NCBI GenBank assembly: GCA_023014365.1
Contig: JAEBUN010000037.1
Span: 62,001-126,000, forward strand
DNA: 64,000 nucleotides
Source of the DNA: Lepiota brunneoincarnata
Taxonomy: Eukaryota; Basidiomycota; Agaricomycetes; Agaricales; Agaricaceae
Direction: 5' to 3'
In this document: in pieces, positions 8,687-18,041 of the stretch
How positions within the stretch are numbered: the stretch's first letter is position 1
Layout of the letters: the number at the start of each line of letters is the position of its first letter
The notes under the pieces: generated by a model
What the model was told of the DNA's origin: nothing
The model's input: only the letters and a program-made list of their open reading frames with translations
Database searches by the model: none
Translations under genes and position numbers: made by a program

Positions 8687-10327
8687 ATGGAGTTTGCGGA
8701 GCCTCTAGAACCTCAAAACTGGCAAGAATTGAGGGGGAGAGCAGATGAAAAATCCTGGAAGGAAGCAATGAGGGAGGAGATCAAAATGCTAAAAGAGACA
8801 GATACCTGGGAGCTCACAGATGCACCCCCTGGTGCAAACATTGTTGGATCAAAGTGGGTATTCAGAGCAAAAAAGGACGCAGCTGGAAATGTCATACATT
8901 ACAAGGCTCACCTGGTAGCCCAAGGCTTCTCACAGGTACCAGGCATTGACTATTTTGACACCTATGCCCCAGTTGCTCACCTCCCATCCATTTGCACCAT
9001 CCTCACCATTGCAGCTGCTCAAAATACGGAAGTTCACCAGATTGATATCAAAGGGGCATACCTAAATGGAAAGTTCACAGAAGGGAAGACCATTTACATG
9101 TGCCAACTGCCATGTTTTAAGGACCCAGCACACCCTTACAAAGTCTGTTTACTGAAGAAACCACTATATGGGCTTAAACAATCTGGCCGGCAGTGGTATC
9201 AGAGACTTTGCAAGATACTGGTGGATAATTCAGGACTTACCTGTGCCGAGAGCAACCCCTGTGTGTTTTTCAAGCTTGACCCTCATGAATTGACCATTCT
9301 AGCCATCCATGTGGATGATTGTACTGTCACAGCAACAAAAACTGCACTTGTTGAGTGGCTAAAGGGCCGCATGGGTGAATTTGTGGAGGTGACGGACATG
9401 GGGGAAATACACTGGCTTCTGGGAATCGAGGTGAAGAGACTTAGAGAGGAAGGAACACTGTCACTGTCACAACATGCTTACATTGATGCCTCTCTCTGCC
9501 ATTTTGGCCTCAAGGATGCCAAACCCACCTCCCTGCCCATAGACCCATCCATCTGGCTCACAAGCAACCAGTGTCCCAAGACCACAACTGAGATCACACA
9601 GATGGCCAATGTCCCCTATCACAAAGCTGTTGGTATGCTTATGTACGTGGCTCTTGGCACTTGCCCAGACATCGCTTATGCTGTGCAACTTCTCTCACAC
9701 TTCTCACACAACCCTGGAGAGGCCCACTGGGAGGCCGTAAAATGGGTTTTTCATTACCTTAAAACCACTCACGACCTCTGGCTCACTTATGGTAGCACTG
9801 GAAACCTCCTTGAAGGATACACCGATGCTGATGGATCTATGGCTGAAGATTGCCAAGCAACCTCTGGGTTTGCTTTCCTGGTCAACAGAGGTACTGTCTC
9901 ATGGAGTGCAAAGAAACAGGAGCTGGTTACTGTATCCACAACAGAATCTGAGTATGTTGCTGCTACCCATGCTGCTAAGGAAGCCCCCTGGCTTCATTCC
10001 TTTGTCTCAGAAGTCTTTTCTCCTACCACAGCACCCACCACCCTCTTCTCCAATAGCCAATCTGCCATCATGCTCACTCAAGACCACCAGTTTCACACCT
10101 GGACCAAACATATTGACATCAGATACCATTTTATCTGCTGGACAATTGAAGAGGGGAAAATTTGGCTCATTTACTGCCCCACAGATGATATGGTCACCAA
10201 TATATTCACAAAGGCACTCCCCTCCCCCAAAGTCAAGCATTTCGCACATGCTCTTGGTCTCGGCACAGTTAGAGGGGGAGTGTTGGAGCACCCAAATGCA
10301 TTCCTGAGACCATGGGACTCAATGTGA
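8687..10327 (+). CDS. Ty1/copia reverse transcriptase-RNase H ORF (part of dead element)
   Basis: Open frame of 546 codons. RT motifs in order: WVFRAKKDAAGNVIHYKAHL, VAQGFSQVPGIDYFDTYAPV, HQIDIKGAYLNGKF, PLYGLKQSGRQWYQRL, and HVDDCTV, a variant of the YVDD catalytic box that keeps both Asp. RNase H follows (YTDADGSMAEDCQATSGF, then STTESEYVAATHAAKEAPWL) and the typical copia end KHIDI..FTKAL. The frame is in phase with the segment before it; only the TGA at 8627 separates them, so the first Met here is not a real start. The enzyme core may be intact but the element cannot make a full polyprotein. Confidence 0.85.
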   Translation: MEFAEPLEPQNWQELRGRADEKSWKEAMREEIKMLKETDTWELTDAPPGANIVGSKWVFRAKKDAAGNVIHYKAHLVAQGFSQVPGIDYFDTYAPVAHLPSICTILTIAAAQNTEVHQIDIKGAYLNGKFTEGKTIYMCQLPCFKDPAHPYKVCLLKKPLYGLKQSGRQWYQRLCKILVDNSGLTCAESNPCVFFKLDPHELTILAIHVDDCTVTATKTALVEWLKGRMGEFVEVTDMGEIHWLLGIEVKRLREEGTLSLSQHAYIDASLCHFGLKDAKPTSLPIDPSIWLTSNQCPKTTTEITQMANVPYHKAVGMLMYVALGTCPDIAYAVQLLSHFSHNPGEAHWEAVKWVFHYLKTTHDLWLTYGSTGNLLEGYTDADGSMAEDCQATSGFAFLVNRGTVSWSAKKQELVTVSTTESEYVAATHAAKEAPWLHSFVSEVFSPTTAPTTLFSNSQSAIMLTQDHQFHTWTKHIDIRYHFICWTIEEGKIWLIYCPTDDMVTNIFTKALPSPKVKHFAHALGLGTVRGGVLEHPNAFLRPWDSM

Positions 10328-10590
10328 GGGTCGAGACTCAATGGCAACACAACCCTGTGGTCTTGGCCCTCCTTGCTCACCATGTAAATATACTCTGTCC
10401 ATGCTATTGCTCTCTCAGACATGAACATTCAACCATGTAGGATACTACTTAACCTAGACATTTTGTTTAAGACAACTTCCCTCAGTTCTCGTCGTAAATG
10501 AGTGCTGAGGTGAGCTCCATAAATTATCCCACTTGTCCCCACAGATGTTAATGCTACATAGTTTTTAATCTTTCTTACAGAATGGGACTG
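10281..10590 (+). repeat. Putative 3' LTR of the decayed copia element
   Basis: It starts TGTTGGAGCACCC directly after the purine run, overlapping the last codons of pol as copia LTRs often do. A TATA-like GTAAATATACTC lies near 10,385. The end is not determined because no second copy is present in the window. Confidence 0.4.
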
Positions 10591-10664
10591 TGCCACAATT
10601 TCTGCCATGTTATCAACCGCTCTCACCAAATTCCTGTTCAAGAATCAGGTCCCAAGCCAAAGCA

Positions 10665-11788
10665 ATGGAAGCTGAGATCAGGACCACCCTAACCTACCTA
10701 TTGGGACTGCCACCCAACCTCCCAATGCTCCCATGGTGGATACAAATAACTAGCCACCAAGTGCTGTACAAATTATATCTACTTCTAATGACGCCCCCAC
10801 TGGGACTACCACCACCCATGTACCCACCTCCAGAACTTGCTGCAATTGCTGCCATTGATTTGGCCATATCAAGGCAGGATGCCCATACTACCAATGTTGA
10901 TATTGCCACCAGATTGCCCCTGGCCATTATGAGAAGCACTGCACCAGAAACCCTTACTAACATCAACCCACAAGTATGGTACCTGGCCTGTATTGCTGCC
11001 CACAAGGAATACCAAGCAGAGCTAGATCCCTCACACGCACAACCACAACCCACAATATTTGACATACTATTGCAAACACTGAACCATGCTCCACCTCAGC
11101 CAGGCCCATCCTCAATTGAATACAAAATGCCCCTACTGTCATTCCAACCACCTACACCACTCCCACACCTACTAGCAGAAGCCACTGACTTCCTGGACTG
11201 GTCCATCCACACACCCACCATCACCCACCTCAGAGAACCCCTTGTCATTGACCTCACCCAAGACCTACCATCCCCAGACCCCCAAGTTACAGAAGCAATT
11301 CCCCAGATCTTGATGACCCCTACTTTGACTGGGACCCATTGCCAAATCAAACATCACAGGAGAGCCTGTTGGACTATACTGAGAATATGTCTGATGAGGA
11401 CATCAGACCTTACGAAGGGGATAATGTTATGAACAGTCCAGACAAGGAAGAGTTGGAGCTAGTCTTCGATTACACAAGATGGATACAAGAGACTACAGAC
11501 CAACTGTGGGTACAGGAGTACAAAGATGAAGAAGAGGCATACTACTATGCCATGCAGGACTTGGTGAGAGAAGCAGAAATGGAGATAGCATTAGAGGATA
11601 TTCTGGAATATCCTGAAGAAGAGGGAGAACTGATAGATCTGACCTCCAACACAGATGGAGACACTGAGAGAGTGGGTAGCAGGAATGAAGAAGAGGCCAT
11701 GGAGATAGGATCAGGAGAAGAGGAGTATGAGTCAGAGGAAAGTGATGGAACATCACACAGCAGTGGAATGGAGAATGAGGACTACTGA
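10665..11788 (+). pseudogene. Orphan ORF with acidic C-terminus, one frameshift, family unknown
   Basis: A frame from ATG 10665 (MEAEIRTTLTYLLGLPP) runs to about 11,305. There the same protein appears to pass into another frame (DLDDPYFDWDPLPNQ) and continues to 11,788, giving about 370 residues. The N-terminal half is Leu/Pro-rich; the C-terminal 110 residues are strongly acidic (many E-E and S-E-E runs). I recognise no domain. Its place between a copia remnant and an LTR-like segment suggests an extra retroelement ORF or a gag remnant. The composition is normal for coding sequence, so I think it was once a gene. Confidence 0.4.
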
Positions 11789-11792
11789 CTCA

Positions 11793-12035
11793 TGTAAGAT
11801 ATACTTAGCAGGATGCCATCAACTAGGATGGGGATTGCAGCCAAAGGCTGTGCAGGACAGTAGAGTAGCCTTACAACCTATAATGAGTATATAGTCCCTC
11901 ATAGGTATATAAAGGCCTGTACAAGTAGAGATTAAAGCACTAAGCTTTAATCTTGTTAACAGTGGTCATTAACCCTCTCTGCCATAACTTGGTGTGTTCC
12001 CTCATTATCTCAGTCTGCACAATCCACTAAGCTCT
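11793..12035 (+). repeat. LTR-like segment
   Basis: It begins TGTAAGATATAC and ends near GTCTGCACA, with a TATA-like GGTATATAAAGGCC at about 11,904. AT-rich sequence with direct and inverted AAGCTTTAATCTT-type stretches follows. It shows the outline of an LTR, but no second copy and no target-site duplication were found. Confidence 0.35.
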
Positions 12036-12140
12036 ACAAGGCCAACCATCTCAGACACCTTGTTGAGTGATTGAAGGCCTTCTCCAGTTATCTTTGGAAA
12101 CAGAAGGAGCAAGGATCATAACACCAAGCCCAGATGGCAA

Positions 12141-12518
12141 ATGAGGCATTTTGCTCCAATGCTTGCTCCCCACTTCCCATCACCTCCAGGCCTCTCCCAG
12201 GATATGTCAGACTCCCCCCCTCCATGTCCCCTTACCCATTCTAACCCCTCCCCAGGAAATCTGGTCCCTATGGATATTGATGCCTCCAAGCAGAAATTGG
12301 GACTTCCCCCACTCTGCTATCAGTGTAAAAGGCCAGGACACATGAAGGCTGAGTGCCCACTCCATCATGACATCCAGTACATGGATCTGGAGGAATGGGA
12401 TGAGCTAATGCAGAGGTGGAATTCTGAGATAGATACCCTAGCTGCAATGATGGGAATCCCAAGAGTGGAAGAGGCAGAGTTGGGATCAGAGGAGGATTTT
12501 CAGCAGTGCGACAGGTGA
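12141..12518 (+). pseudogene. Gypsy A gag fragment with zinc knuckle
   Basis: The frame carries a CCHC nucleic-acid-binding knuckle, CYQCKRPGHMKAEC, after a Pro-rich stretch and MDIDASKQKL, the layout usual for gag of basidiomycete gypsy elements. An acidic tail follows. Upstream (12,041-12,140) similarity seems to continue out of frame. The capsid part is missing or unrecognisable. It precedes the protease of the same element. Confidence 0.65.
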
Positions 12519-12697
12519 CTGGTGTGCCCCTGCTGCATTCAAGTAATAGGTTCTCTGTTTTGTCAATAGATGAAATAGAACGCTGTTCTGACTCCATACT
12601 GATCTCCAAAGACACACCACCACCCCCCAGAACTCCAGTGCAACATCCCCACTAGGAACACCACCTTCCAAAGAGACCAGTCATTGCTTACTCTGAC

Positions 12698-13069
12698 TTG
12701 GAATCCAAATCCCTCCAGCTGACAGTAGAACTTGAGACCACTGACTCAGCTGAATGCAAAACAGTCAAGGCATTGGTGGATTCTGGAGCAACTGGCTCCT
12801 TCATTGACCAAGACTTTGTTTGTGCCACTCATCTCAGTACTCACCACTTATCCAACCCCATCCCAGTGTTCAATGTAGATGGAACTCCAAATGAAGCTGG
12901 ACAAATCTCCAAAGTGGTAGATGTAGTCTTACACTATCGAAACCATGCCAAATGCACACTGTTAGCAGTAACCAAGCTGGGAAGGCAAGAACTCCTCCTT
13001 GGGTTCACATGGCTGAAACAACATAACCTGGAAATTGACTGGCAGACTGGTGAAGTCAAATTATCTTGA
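12698..13069 (+). pseudogene. Gypsy A retroviral-type aspartic protease (broken copy)
   Basis: The domain shows the active-site motif ALVDSGATGSFID near residue 28 and the conserved second-half motif LLLGFTWLKQHNLEIDW. This is the protease that cuts the gag-pol polyprotein. The reading frame ends at 13,069, just before the copia insertion at 13,116. The next gypsy A sequence is at 18,042. The separate frame from gag indicates decay. Confidence 0.75.
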
Positions 13070-13115
13070 TGCCCCTCATGCTGTACAGAATGCCAAGACC
13101 AGTCATGTGCCAAGT

Positions 13116-13454
13116 TGTCGAAGTGCGAGCGCACAGCTTGATGTTTCTTTTGTCTTCATATTTCATATTATTCATAGACACTGTAGGTACACTCGACGGA
13201 CTCTATTGTATACCAAGTAGCAACGAGTATGAGCTCAATTCTACGGTAAATACACGTACATAAAATTTTCCTTAGTATATAAGTAGAATGTCCGCTAGTC
13301 CTAGGATCCAGTCTTCCTACGTGGATCCTAGGTATGTAACTTACTTGCGTCGTGTCTCTGGTAGATACTGACGAGTCTTCCTACGTGGATCCTAGTGATC
13401 TCACTTATACATATTTTGTGTCTGATGTGATACTGCGCAATTCTATTCTCGTTA
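13116..13454 (+). repeat. 5' LTR of the intact copia element
   Basis: It starts TGTCGAAGTG and ends TCTCGTTA. Inside, a 22-base unit (AGTCTTCCTACG...CCTAG) occurs twice, at 13,310-13,331 and 13,374-13,395. CTAGGATCC just before the first copy pairs with its GGATCCTAG end to form a possible hairpin. A TATA-like AGTATATAAGTAG is near 13,274. Confidence 0.93.
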
Positions 13455-13466
13455 GGTTATGGGCCC
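13455..13466 (+). other. Primer-binding site, half-tRNA-iMet type
   Basis: GGTTATGGGCCC follows the 5' LTR without a gap. This matches the type of site used by Drosophila copia, complementary to the anticodon stem-loop of initiator tRNA-Met, where a 5' half-tRNA fragment primes reverse transcription. The ATG of the gag-pol ORF (13,459) lies inside it. The match to the tRNA is from memory of the copia site, not computed. Confidence 0.7.
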
Positions 13467-16400
13467 CGAGCGCGACTCTACGTCTATGACACTTCAATCT
13501 GCCAAATTGAATGGCAGTAATTATTATGCCTGGTCTGATAACATGAAGGCCGCTCTCCAAGCTCGACTGCTCTGGCTTGTTGTAGAGGGCCTGGAAGACT
13601 GTCCCCCTTTACCCTCTTCGGATCCCCCTGTTAGTTCCAAAGGTAAACCACTTCCTACGTCCGATCCGGCCCATAAGGATTGGCTCCAGTCGAAGAAGGA
13701 TTACTTGCGTTGGTTGAAATCCGACCACGCGGCTATGGGTTTGATGCGGGGGGCTATCAAGTTCAGCCAGCGCGAACATGTTGCTGGTGTTTCTACGTCG
13801 AAGGAGATGTGGGATCGACTTCTCAAGATCCATATCACCGAACGCCAGAGTATCAACGTTCACTACTATTATCAGGAGCTCTATACTAAAAGATGGGACG
13901 AATGTACCACCATGTCAGACCTTGTTGGGTCCTTCCTAAACCTACGCCGTCGTATCACGGAAGCCGGCCAGAAGTTGGACGACATTCATGTTATCCATGC
14001 CATTCTCCTTTCCCTACCCCGCTTGAGTATCTGGGATCTCGTTAAGCAGAACCTTTTGAATAAGGGAAAGTCTCTCACCCTCGATATGGTCACTGCCGAG
14101 CTTATTTCCGTGCACGATCGTGCTGAACATGACCGCCTTATCGACGAGTCCGAGAAGAAGGTCAAGGCTGAGCAGTTGGCCCTGCTTGCCAAGTCGGTGG
14201 GGAATGGGAGCTCTGGGAAGAAAGGGAGAAAAGGGAGAGGCAAATCGGAGAAGAAGGTTAGACCTCTGGATTCGGAATGCCATACCTGCCACCAAAAGGG
14301 TCATTGGAGCCCTGAGTGTCCTTCGAAGTCCAGAGGGAAGTTGGGTGGATCTGTGAACCTTGCCGTTGATCAGCCGAAGTCCTTAGGTGATCGTGAAGTT
14401 GGAGTGATGTTGATGGCGTTGGATGAGGCTACCATTGTCTCTGGTGTTTTGCTCGACTGTGCGGCTACATCCCACATGTTTATGGATCGCGGCTATTTTG
14501 TTTCCTATCAGGAATCCTCTGGCAAGTATATCACTGTGGGTGGTCGTAACAAAGTTCCTGTCGCCGGTCGTGGCTCCGTCATGTTTCATTCTGTGCTCCC
14601 AGATGGTCGCCTCAGTATCACCCTCCGTGATGTTCTCCACATTCCTCAGTTGGGTGCCAACCTCGTCAGTTTGGGTGTTTTGCAGCATGGTGGAGCGAGT
14701 TACCAGAGTTGGGGTCTGAAAGGGTTGACGCTCTCGAAGGATGGCAAAGAGTTGTTCCGGGCGGTGCTTGCAGGGTCGGCTGGCACTTTGTATTATATCC
14801 AATGTGCAAAGTCAAACAATGATGCCGCATACCTTGCTAAGGGACAGTTATCCATGCACTTATGGCACCGCCGTATGGGGCATTTGAGCCCCCGCGTCAT
14901 CGACTCTATGCATAATGGTCGTCTGGTGAAAGGCCTGGAGATTTACGCACCTCGAGAGTTCGACCATCTGTGCAGCGGCTGTGCCAATGGGAAGTCGCAT
15001 CGTTTGCCTTTGCCTGATACGAGTGTAAACCGTTACTCCAAGATGGAGTTGTTGGTAATGGACTTGACCGGCCCAATGTCCGTCGCGACTTGGGATGGGT
15101 ATTTGTATGCGCTTGTCATTGTGGAGGTGAGCTGCCATTATCCAGTGGGCCGTTTGTTGTGGGATAAGGAGGAGACTGGTGTTGCGGTACGGGATGTTGT
15201 GGCTATGTTGGAACGCCAGTCTGGTCTCAAAACTCGCCGCCTCCATAGTGATAACAGGTCCGAATTTGTCAACTCTGCCATGGATCAGTTCTGCCGCTGC
15301 AACGGAATTATTCACGAGACAACTATTCCATACCTTCCTGAGCAGAACGGCATCGCTGAGCGTGCCATTGCGGTGTTCTTCGAGATGGTCCGGTGCATGT
15401 TGCACACCAGCGGCATGGATCTGCGTTACTGGGGTGAGGCCTTCATGTACGCAGTTCATATTCGCAGTTTAGCTCTCACCTCTGGCTTGAAGGGCTTTGT
15501 CCCTTACGAGGCGTGGACAGGGCGTAAGCCTGACGTTTCCCATCTCCGCATTTTTGGATCTCTTGGTTGGGCTCATGTTCCTAAGCCGGTGCGTAAGGGC
15601 AAGTTGGAGTCGAGAGCGGTGAAGGTGTGGATGCTTGGATGGTGGACCAATGAAGCGAAGGGATACCGGCTCGAGGATTTGGAGAGTGGCAAGTTGATTG
15701 CCTCCCGCGATGTCCAGTTTCAAGAGGATGATTCCCCGAGTGAGTTGGCCGTTGTGGATGTGGATGAGCCTGTGGTCCTACCTGAGACTGTCGACCGTTT
15801 GGTTGACGATGCTGTTGCCATGGATGTTCCCAAGCCAGGTCCTACCACCACTCCCCTTCCCACGACTCCTCCCCCAGTCCCTGTGTCTGTTGATGCTGTT
15901 GAGGCTCCGCTTGCTGAGTGTCCAGTCACCCCTTCTCATGAGGTCTCCAGTGGGAGTCCCCCTCAACCACCGCCTGTGCCGAGGAAGTCCAATCGTGTGC
16001 GTAAGCCAGTCGAACGGCTGGGGTTCTTTGCTATCAATGATGCGGTTTCCTTAAATGGAACTGTTAACTTTGCTTTTGTCTCGGTCGCGAATGAACCCCG
16101 CACATACCAGGAGGCCCTCCATTCCCCCTACTCGAAGCAGTGGGAGAGTGCTATCGAATCCGAGTATGCTCAATTGCAAAAGGCTGGTGTCTTTGAGTGG
16201 GTGGACAAGTTACCTGGAGGAAAGAAGGCAGTTGGGAGTCGTATTGTCTTTAAGGAGAAGTTGGATGGACATGGAAAGCGGGTTAAGTTCAAGGCTCGGA
16301 TCGTAGCTAAAGGCTTCTCGCAGGTACCTGGAGAGGATTTTACCGAAACTTTTTCGTCTGTGGCCAAATTCACTACTCTCCGTGTTTTCCTCACTCTCGC

Positions 16401-17679
16401 TGCCTATCTGGACTTCGATATACATCAAGTCGACGTTGTCGCTGCCTACTTGCAAGGGGATCTTGACGAAGAAATATATATGGAGGTGCCGGATGGGGTC
16501 GAGAAGTTAGGGTCTGGAGGTCGTTATTGGAGGTTGTGGAAAGCCTTGTATGGCTTGAAGCAGGCTGGGAGGCAATGGAAGAAGAGATTACACGAAGTTT
16601 TGACTAAGCTCGGCTTCATACGTGCGTTCGCTGATGACTGCTTGTATATCAGGAGGGAAAAGGGGAAGATTATTCTCCTTGTGCTCATCTACGTTGATGA
16701 CATGGCAGTCGCCGGTCCTGGTGGTACTCATATCATCTCATTCAAGACCGCTCTCAGTGACGACTTCGATATCACCGATCTCGGTGAGCTCAGGTATATG
16801 TTGGGCATCCTTGTCACTCGAGACCGCTCCAATCGCCTCATCTATCTCAACCAGACGGCTTACATTCATCAGGTTCTTGCACGTTTTCGCATGGAGGATA
16901 CTACTCCCGTCTCTACTCCTCTCGCTGTAAAGCATGGCCTTTCCACTTCTCAGTCCCCCAAGACCGAAGCCGAGAAACGAGCATATAAGGAATATGCGGG
17001 TGACGTCCATTATCTCTCTCTCGTTGGCTCCCTCCTGTTTGCCACCCAGACGCATCCGGACATCCAATTCGCAGTCAGCCTGGTTGCCCAATTTGGTGGT
17101 AATCCTGGCATTGCACACTTGGAGGCCATGAAGCGAATTCTGCGTTATCTTAAAGGGACTGCTGATCTCAACCTCGTTTTGGGTAGATGTGGAAGTGACT
17201 CTTTTGGTCTCGTTGGCTGGACCGACTCGAATTGGGCTCAAGATCCTGATGATCGGAGGTCTGTTGGTGGATTTGTTTTCGACGTGGCTGGTAGTTCCGT
17301 CTCTTGGTCCTCGAAGAAACAACCAACCGTTGCCACGTCATCAGTCGAGGCCGAATACATTGCATCCGCTAGTGCCATGAAGGAGGCAATCTGGCTCCGC
17401 ACTCTTCTTGAAGAGCTCGACTTTCCACAGACGACTGCCACTATCATCCATGCCAACAACCAGGGCTGTATCGCCCTTGCCAACAATCCTATTGCCCATT
17501 CCCGTGCCAAACACATCGACATACATCATCATTTCATCCGTGAGCGCATCGAACATGGAGAAGTCAAGCTTCATTATGTGTCCACGACGGACATGTTGGC
17601 CGACATATTCACCAAGGCGCTTCCACGCGAAGCTTTTGTAAAGTTTCGTGCTCGTTTAGGTGTATTGTCTCCTAACTGA
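13459..17679 (+). CDS. Ty1/copia gag-pol polyprotein, complete
   Basis: An open frame of 1,406 codons with no defect. In order: gag (LNGSNYYAWSDNMKAALQ near residue 16); CCHC knuckle CHTCHQKGHWSPEC near 275; protease site LLDCAATSHMF near 335, where the common D-S-G-A is D-C-A-A; GAG-pre-integrase HLWHRRMGHL..CSGC; integrase with DDE residues in VMDLTGPM, LHSDNRSEF and EQNGIAERA; reverse transcriptase with the YVDD box (LIYVDDMAVAG) near 1,080; RNase H (WTDSNWAQDPDDRRSVGGF, SSVEAEYIASASA); and the copia end HIDIHHHFI..DIFTKALP. It encodes everything for particle formation, reverse transcription and insertion. Start chosen at the first ATG, four bases past the LTR. There is no separate gag stop, so gag-pol would be one polyprotein. 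Confidence 0.95.
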   Translation: MGPERDSTSMTLQSAKLNGSNYYAWSDNMKAALQARLLWLVVEGLEDCPPLPSSDPPVSSKGKPLPTSDPAHKDWLQSKKDYLRWLKSDHAAMGLMRGAIKFSQREHVAGVSTSKEMWDRLLKIHITERQSINVHYYYQELYTKRWDECTTMSDLVGSFLNLRRRITEAGQKLDDIHVIHAILLSLPRLSIWDLVKQNLLNKGKSLTLDMVTAELISVHDRAEHDRLIDESEKKVKAEQLALLAKSVGNGSSGKKGRKGRGKSEKKVRPLDSECHTCHQKGHWSPECPSKSRGKLGGSVNLAVDQPKSLGDREVGVMLMALDEATIVSGVLLDCAATSHMFMDRGYFVSYQESSGKYITVGGRNKVPVAGRGSVMFHSVLPDGRLSITLRDVLHIPQLGANLVSLGVLQHGGASYQSWGLKGLTLSKDGKELFRAVLAGSAGTLYYIQCAKSNNDAAYLAKGQLSMHLWHRRMGHLSPRVIDSMHNGRLVKGLEIYAPREFDHLCSGCANGKSHRLPLPDTSVNRYSKMELLVMDLTGPMSVATWDGYLYALVIVEVSCHYPVGRLLWDKEETGVAVRDVVAMLERQSGLKTRRLHSDNRSEFVNSAMDQFCRCNGIIHETTIPYLPEQNGIAERAIAVFFEMVRCMLHTSGMDLRYWGEAFMYAVHIRSLALTSGLKGFVPYEAWTGRKPDVSHLRIFGSLGWAHVPKPVRKGKLESRAVKVWMLGWWTNEAKGYRLEDLESGKLIASRDVQFQEDDSPSELAVVDVDEPVVLPETVDRLVDDAVAMDVPKPGPTTTPLPTTPPPVPVSVDAVEAPLAECPVTPSHEVSSGSPPQPPPVPRKSNRVRKPVERLGFFAINDAVSLNGTVNFAFVSVANEPRTYQEALHSPYSKQWESAIESEYAQLQKAGVFEWVDKLPGGKKAVGSRIVFKEKLDGHGKRVKFKARIVAKGFSQVPGEDFTETFSSVAKFTTLRVFLTLAAYLDFDIHQVDVVAAYLQGDLDEEIYMEVPDGVEKLGSGGRYWRLWKALYGLKQAGRQWKKRLHEVLTKLGFIRAFADDCLYIRREKGKIILLVLIYVDDMAVAGPGGTHIISFKTALSDDFDITDLGELRYMLGILVTRDRSNRLIYLNQTAYIHQVLARFRMEDTTPVSTPLAVKHGLSTSQSPKTEAEKRAYKEYAGDVHYLSLVGSLLFATQTHPDIQFAVSLVAQFGGNPGIAHLEAMKRILRYLKGTADLNLVLGRCGSDSFGLVGWTDSNWAQDPDDRRSVGGFVFDVAGSSVSWSSKKQPTVATSSVEAEYIASASAMKEAIWLRTLLEELDFPQTTATIIHANNQGCIALANNPIAHSRAKHIDIHHHFIRERIEHGEVKLHYVSTTDMLADIFTKALPREAFVKFRARLGVLSPN

Positions 17680-17697
17680 CATCTCACTGAGTGGGAG

Positions 17698-18036
17698 TGT
17701 CGAAGTGCAAGCGCACAGCTCGATGTTTCTTTTGTCTTCATATTTCATATTATTCATGGACACTGTAGGTACACTCAACGGACTCTATTGTATACCAAGT
17801 AGCAATGAGTACGAGCTCAATTCTACGGTAAATACACGTACATAAAATTTTCCTTAGTATATAAGTAGAATGTCCGCTAGTCCTAGGATCCAGTCTTCCT
17901 ACGTGGATCCTAGGTATGTAACTTACTTGCGTCGTGTCTCTGGTAGATACTGACGAGTCTTCCTACGTGGATCCTAGTGATCTCACTTATACATATTTTG
18001 TGTCTGACGTGATACTGCGCAATTCTATTCTCGTTA
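17698..18036 (+). repeat. 3' LTR of the intact copia element
   Basis: Same 339-bp sequence as the 5' LTR with seven transitions. Followed by CAAGT, the second copy of the target-site duplication. Confidence 0.93.
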
Positions 18037-18041
18037 CAAGT

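Larger units (their letters stand above)
5400..10600 (+). mobile_element. Decayed Ty1/copia retrotransposon
   Basis: The order zinc knuckle, protease remnant, integrase, reverse transcriptase, RNase H is that of Ty1/copia. The coding region is broken by stops, frameshifts and a 1.3 kb insertion (6672-7974). A polypurine run (AGAGGGGGAG, 10271-10280) precedes a TGTTGGAGCA start that I take as the 3' LTR. No matching 5' LTR was found by eye, so the outer limits are approximate. Confidence 0.7.
13116..18036 (+). mobile_element. Intact Ty1/copia retrotransposon
   Basis: A complete 4,921-bp element with two 339-bp LTRs (13,116-13,454 and 17,698-18,036), a primer-binding site, one uninterrupted 1,406-codon gag-pol ORF and a polypurine run (GTGGGAG) before the 3' LTR. 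The 5-bp target-site duplication CAAGT is at 13,111-13,115 and 18,037-18,041. The LTRs differ at 7 of 339 positions by my count, all transitions. It is the only element in the window that still looks able to encode everything it needs. It sits inside gypsy A, so it is younger than A. Confidence 0.95.

Noticed and set aside
11793..12035. 5' LTR of gypsy A
   Set aside because: Its sequence does not match the 478-bp A LTR at 34,793-35,270 or the inverted copy.
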